Positions 7,702 through 9,847 of a DNA stretch of 9,847 bases are shown one piece after another. Origin of the DNA: Pseudomonadota bacterium (GTDB taxonomy: Bacteria > Desulfobacterota > BSN033 > WVXP01 > G020346125); the NCBI GenBank assembly GCA_030608745.1, contig JAUWDQ010000087.1, forward strand, positions 1 to 9,847, in the 5' to 3' direction. The notes below the pieces were generated by a model that saw only the letters and a program-made list of their open reading frames with translations, was not told where the DNA came from and searched no databases. How positions within the stretch are numbered: position 1 is the first letter of the stretch; each line of letters starts with the position of its first letter. The position numbers and the translations under genes were made by a program.

Positions 7702-8574
7702 TCAAAAGGTTTTCTTCCTTCGCCACTGCTTCGGACGTTCGCTTGGGAAGTTGAGCCCGCTCGCATCGACCCCCAAATCGACAAACAGCTTGGCCAGCAC
7801 TATGGCGCAGCTATACCCCTCCAGTACGGGTACCTCCCAACCCATTTCATTCAGGCGCTTTTGGAGAAACGTTTGGAGCCAAAAAGCGTCGGAGCATCCG
7901 AAGGTGATCACCTCCGCGCCGTCCTCCTCTATCGCAGCGACAGCCTCCGTGACAGCCCGTTCCACGGCCTCAGATGGTTCACCTCTCAGGGCCTTCTCTC
8001 GCTCCTCATCAATGAGGCTCTCCTTCTCATATCCGGGCCTGGCGTGGTAGTAGTTGATGTTCCTGATGGATGCGCACCGGTCAGCAAAACGATGGCGGAC
8101 CACAAGGCCGTAATAGAACATATTATGCACCTCGGTAAAATCGACGATACTGAACTTATTGCCCAACATGGAAGCAATGTGCATCTGGGAAAAGGCACAG
8201 GACGTTACGGGTATTCCATACTTTCGAGCGATCTCCCTGGACTCCAAAAAACCCGGTTCCCCACCGCCAAGCAGCACGATGGCGTTGTACTTGCCGCTCT
8301 CACAGGCCTCACGGACAATCGGCAAACGGGCTGCTGCCACATAGCAAAACTCCTCACGGGTCTCAACCGCCCAATCCCCGTAGGGGGCAGTTGGACCTCC
8401 GTGAAAATCCCATTCAACGTCCTCCAACAAATGCCTAATGTTGATGTAATCCATCCTTAGACGTTGCTCTTTTGACAGGCTGGCAGTGTGATACTTGTCC
8501 GCAAACCTGCTGGCAGTGGATAACTCAAAAGGTTGTATGAACAAAAACCTGTACTTCTTTTTTCCCTCCGCCAT
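7702..8574 (-). CDS. Asp/Glu/hydantoin racemase superfamily protein (possibly arylmalonate decarboxylase-like)
   Basis: 290 residues with the two-domain fold of aspartate/glutamate racemase, hydantoin racemase, maleate isomerase and arylmalonate decarboxylase. The first catalytic loop reads AIVLLGGGEPGF (about 98-109), with Gly where racemases have the first Cys. The second, EVITFGCSDAFW, keeps Cys227. A GIPVTSCAFSQMHIASMLGNKFSIV segment (about 120-144) is typical of the interdomain region. One cysteine fits a decarboxylase-type mechanism better than a two-base racemase, although a divergent alignment could hide a substitute base such as Cys126. AAGGAG lies well placed before the ATG at 8572-8574, and a promoter is seen upstream. 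It is transcribed alone, in the same direction as the hydrolase run but separated from it by about 750 nt. The basic C terminus (RPKQWRRKK) is unexplained. Confidence 0.82.
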   Translation of the reverse strand: MAEGKKKYRFLFIQPFELSTASRFADKYHTASLSKEQRLRMDYINIRHLLEDVEWDFHGGPTAPYGDWAVETREEFCYVAAARLPIVREACESGKYNAIVLLGGGEPGFLESREIARKYGIPVTSCAFSQMHIASMLGNKFSIVDFTEVHNMFYYGLVVRHRFADRCASIRNINYYHARPGYEKESLIDEEREKALRGEPSEAVERAVTEAVAAIEEDGAEVITFGCSDAFWLQTFLQKRLNEMGWEVPVLEGYSCAIVLAKLFVDLGVDASGLNFPSERPKQWRRKKTF

Positions 8575-8606
8575 GACTTATCTCCTTCTTTTTAATGTCT
8601 CAGAGG

Positions 8607-8636
8607 AATATAGGCCAATTTATACGTATAAGTCAA
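8607..8636 (-). promoter_or_regulatory. Sigma70-type promoter of the racemase-like gene
   Basis: On the minus strand TTGACT (8636-8631) is followed by an 18-nt spacer and TATATT (8612-8607), about 33 nt before the start codon. The spacer contains a perfect 12-bp palindrome, TTATACGTATAA (8620-8631), which overlaps the end of the -35 element and could be an operator. Confidence 0.55.
8620..8631. promoter_or_regulatory. 12-bp palindrome inside promoter spacer, possible operator
   Basis: TTATACGTATAA is a perfect inverted repeat with no loop, located between the -35 and -10 of the racemase-like gene. A dimeric repressor bound here would block RNA polymerase. No regulator gene is present in the window, so this is only a positional argument. 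Confidence 0.35.
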
Positions 8637-8642
8637 TCTTTC

Positions 8643-8674
8643 GACTCCCCGACATAAAAAAGGAATGCGGGGTC
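8643..8674. repeat. GC hairpin upstream of transposase relic, possible REP-like end
   Basis: GACTCCCCG (8643-8651) and CGGGGTC (8668-8674) can pair in a 7-bp stem with one bulged base around a 16-nt A-rich loop. It sits 45 nt before the REP-associated transposase start. The right arm followed by a nearby GAATTGACAA resembles, from memory, the left ends of such elements in Deltaproteobacteria. No matching hairpin is seen after the transposase, so the right end seems lost. Confidence 0.45.
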
Positions 8675-8719
8675 ATCTATGAATTGACAAACGGTTATTT
8701 CTAACCTTCTAATGAGGGC

Positions 8720-9034
8720 ATGTCCAGGCCATTAAGAATACAATATCCTGGCGCGTATTACCATGTGATGAACCGGGGCAATGGCCTGCAGGAGATCTTC
8801 TGTGCTGAGGCGGATAGGACTACCTTCTTGGAAGTGATAGCAGAAAGCTGCGAGATCTATGGAGTAAGAACTATTGCTTATATCCTTATGCCAGATCACT
8901 TTCGCCTTATCGTGCAGACTGAGCGGACAAATCTCAGCGAGTTCACGCGTCATTTTCTTCTCACCTATACTGTAAGGATTAACCGTAGGTGGCGAAGGGA
9001 CGGGCACCTCTTTCAAGGACGCTATAGAGATTAG
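8720..9034 (+). pseudogene. REP-associated tyrosine transposase (RAYT/IS200-like), damaged and truncated
   Basis: 104 residues matching the Y1 transposase family: N-terminal MSRPLRIQYPGAYYHVMNRGN, then an IAYILMPDHFRLIVQT strand, and the end GHLFQGRYRD. Two defects are visible. The metal-binding HUH motif, normally MxxHxHLL, reads MPDHFRLIV, so the second His (position 62) is Arg. The frame also stops at TAG 9032-9034 right after GHLFQGRY, before the region that normally carries the catalytic Tyr and the LNPVRA-like end; family members are usually about 150-250 residues or more. Both single-strand cleavage functions should be lost. No continuation is recognised in the next 170 nt. Start ATG 8720 fits the conserved N terminus; GAGGG just upstream is too close for a good ribosome site. 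Confidence 0.8.
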
Positions 9035-9200
9035 GGACGTATACTAGATTATAATGAGAATTAGAGTAAAACCCACTAACGAATGCATTAACTGGTAATC
9101 GGGATAGTAACCTTGTTTCTCATCACCCCTTCGACGCACCGGGCTACTCTCTTTGAAACAACTCATCGTGTAAATGGCTCAATTACCCCTTGCAACGAAA

Positions 9201-9590
9201 TCATTCGTCCTCGAAGAAGGTATGCTTGACGGTATAGCCGATGAAATTGTCCAGACGAATGGGGCTGACAATCTCCAGAGCATCGGTATCCTCAATATAC
9301 TCGACGCTGTGTGGACAATTTGAGGGGAGTACCCAGATGTCTCCCGGGGAGAGTTCCCTTGGTGATTCATTCGCGCTCGTTACCCGCATTTTTCCTTTAA
9401 ACAAGAGAAAGATTTGCTCCGCCTCATGGTGATGGTTAGGTATACGCGCTCCTTGCTTGGCGTTGATTTTTGTCAGCATGATTTTCTCGCCGCTCATAAT
9501 GCGTATGAGAAGCTTGCTTGACTCCGGCATCCCTTGCAAGTAGCTAACCTCTCTTTCTGGAAACTCCTCCCAACGGTGATAGTACCCCAT
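9201..9590 (-). CDS. Small single-domain cupin protein
   Basis: 129 residues forming one cupin (Cupin_2-like) beta barrel. Motif 1 is GARIPNHHHEAEQIFLLFKG (47-66), giving metal ligands His53 and His55 and Gln59 at the usual Glu position, a common variant. Motif 2 is GDIWVLPSNCPHSVE (83 onward), with His94 as the third ligand. Such proteins bind a divalent metal and act as small dioxygenases, isomerases, decarboxylases or ligand sensors; nothing here selects among them. The start is supported by AAGGGGGGA about 7 nt before the ATG. It stands alone between the transposase relic and the repeat-rich right edge. The C-terminal KHTFFEDE is short and acidic. Confidence 0.88.
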   Translation of the reverse strand: MGYYHRWEEFPEREVSYLQGMPESSKLLIRIMSGEKIMLTKINAKQGARIPNHHHEAEQIFLLFKGKMRVTSANESPRELSPGDIWVLPSNCPHSVEYIEDTDALEIVSPIRLDNFIGYTVKHTFFEDE

Positions 9591-9649
9591 GTGGCAATCC
9601 CCCCTTCAATTTACAGGATTCGAACAACCCGATGTGAACTCATACCCTG

Positions 9650-9677
9650 ATTTAAGATTAAGGGAGCTCCATATCAA
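9650..9677 (-). promoter_or_regulatory. Weak candidate promoter for the cupin gene
   Basis: On the minus strand TTGATA (9677-9672), a 16-nt spacer and TTAAAT (9655-9650) lie about 60 nt before the cupin start. The match is moderate and chance is possible. A perfect AGATCA/TGATCT inverted repeat with a 4-nt loop (9692-9707) lies just upstream of it. Confidence 0.25.
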
Positions 9678-9691
9678 TCGGGCATGTCTAT

Positions 9692-9707
9692 AGATCAGCG
9701 TTGATCT
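9692..9707. repeat. Perfect 6-bp inverted repeat upstream of cupin
   Basis: AGATCA, GCGT, TGATCT. It could be an operator or a small hairpin; no T-run follows, so a terminator is unlikely. Confidence 0.4.
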
Positions 9708-9730
9708 CCGAGTTTTCAACACTATCTGTT

Positions 9731-9774
9731 TGACGGCTTCGTAAAAAGTCCATCTGCCGCGTTGCGCTGCATCC
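9731..9774. repeat. Probable dispersed intergenic repeat (deltaproteobacterial type)
   Basis: The stretch starts TGACGGCTTCGTAAAAAGTC and continues into a GC-rich part with GCGTTGCGCTGCATCC. From memory, closely similar sequence recurs between genes in many sulfate-reducing and related deltaproteobacterial genomes. Only one copy is in the window, so the repeat status rests on recognition, not on an internal match. Confidence 0.45.
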
Positions 9775-9798
9775 CCTGCCCTGTTAAATTGAAGGCAG

Positions 9799-9816
9799 CC
9801 ATATCAATAAATATGG
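9799..9816. repeat. A/T-rich 6-bp inverted repeat near right edge
   Basis: CCATAT, CAATAA, ATATGG. The left part CCATATCAAT also occurs at 9669-9678, a 10-base direct repeat 130 nt away. No gene is seen in 9591-9847. Confidence 0.35.
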
Positions 9817-9847
9817 GATATAGAAGCTGCTTGAAAACAGTAACATC

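Noticed and set aside
7861..8460. 199-residue + strand frame opposite the racemase-like gene
   Set aside because: Antisense shadow; the minus strand has the family motifs, ribosome site and promoter.
9610..9630. TTCGAATCC on the minus strand as the T-arm of a tRNA
   Set aside because: The flanking bases do not form the 5-bp T-stem and no acceptor or anticodon arm is present.
1..9847. CRISPR array, tRNA or rRNA gene
   Set aside because: No regularly spaced repeats and no RNA gene structure were seen on either strand.

Overview
The window looks like a bacterial chromosome segment of moderate G+C with strong Shine-Dalgarno sites (AGGAGG-type) before most genes. The gene content (a Liv-type transporter, several amide-bond hydrolases, a REP-associated transposase relic, and an intergenic repeat at the right edge of a kind I associate with sulfate-reducing and syntrophic Deltaproteobacteria) suggests a Desulfobacterota-like organism. 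This assignment is an inference from gene style, not a measured taxonomic result.

Layout. Positions 2-2374 (+ strand) hold the 3' part of an ABC importer operon of the branched-chain amino acid/amide (HAAT) type: a substrate-binding protein cut by the left edge, then the ATPases LivG and LivF. No membrane permease genes (livH/livM) lie between them, so these must be upstream or elsewhere. Converging on livF is a four-gene minus-strand run (6952 down to 2415): a PuuE-like polysaccharide-deacetylase-fold hydrolase, a metal-dependent amidohydrolase, a Tm-1-like/UPF0261 protein, and a metallo-beta-lactamase-fold hydrolase. Spacings are 34-72 nt and each gene has its own good ribosome binding site, so they probably form one operon. 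The candidate promoters lie upstream of 6952.

Positions 6953-7701 contain no intact gene but carry the C-terminal end of a VapC-type PIN-domain toxin (about 7290-7442, +), apparently a decayed relic. An Asp/Glu/hydantoin-racemase superfamily protein follows (7702-8574, -). It has only one of the two catalytic cysteine positions, the pattern of arylmalonate decarboxylase. It has a recognisable promoter with a 12-bp palindrome inside the spacer. A damaged REP-associated tyrosine transposase (8720-9034, +) with an upstream GC hairpin, a small cupin (9201-9590, -) and a repeat-rich right edge complete the window.

How the genes may work together (inference): the importer would bring in an amino-acid- or amide-like compound, and the hydrolases (cyclic-amide opening by the PuuE-like protein, C-N hydrolysis by the amidohydrolase, (thio)ester or lactone-type hydrolysis by the MBL protein), with the nearby racemase/decarboxylase-like enzyme, would degrade it. 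The substrate cannot be read from the sequence. The Tm-1-like protein, of poorly known function, is the least explained member of the set.
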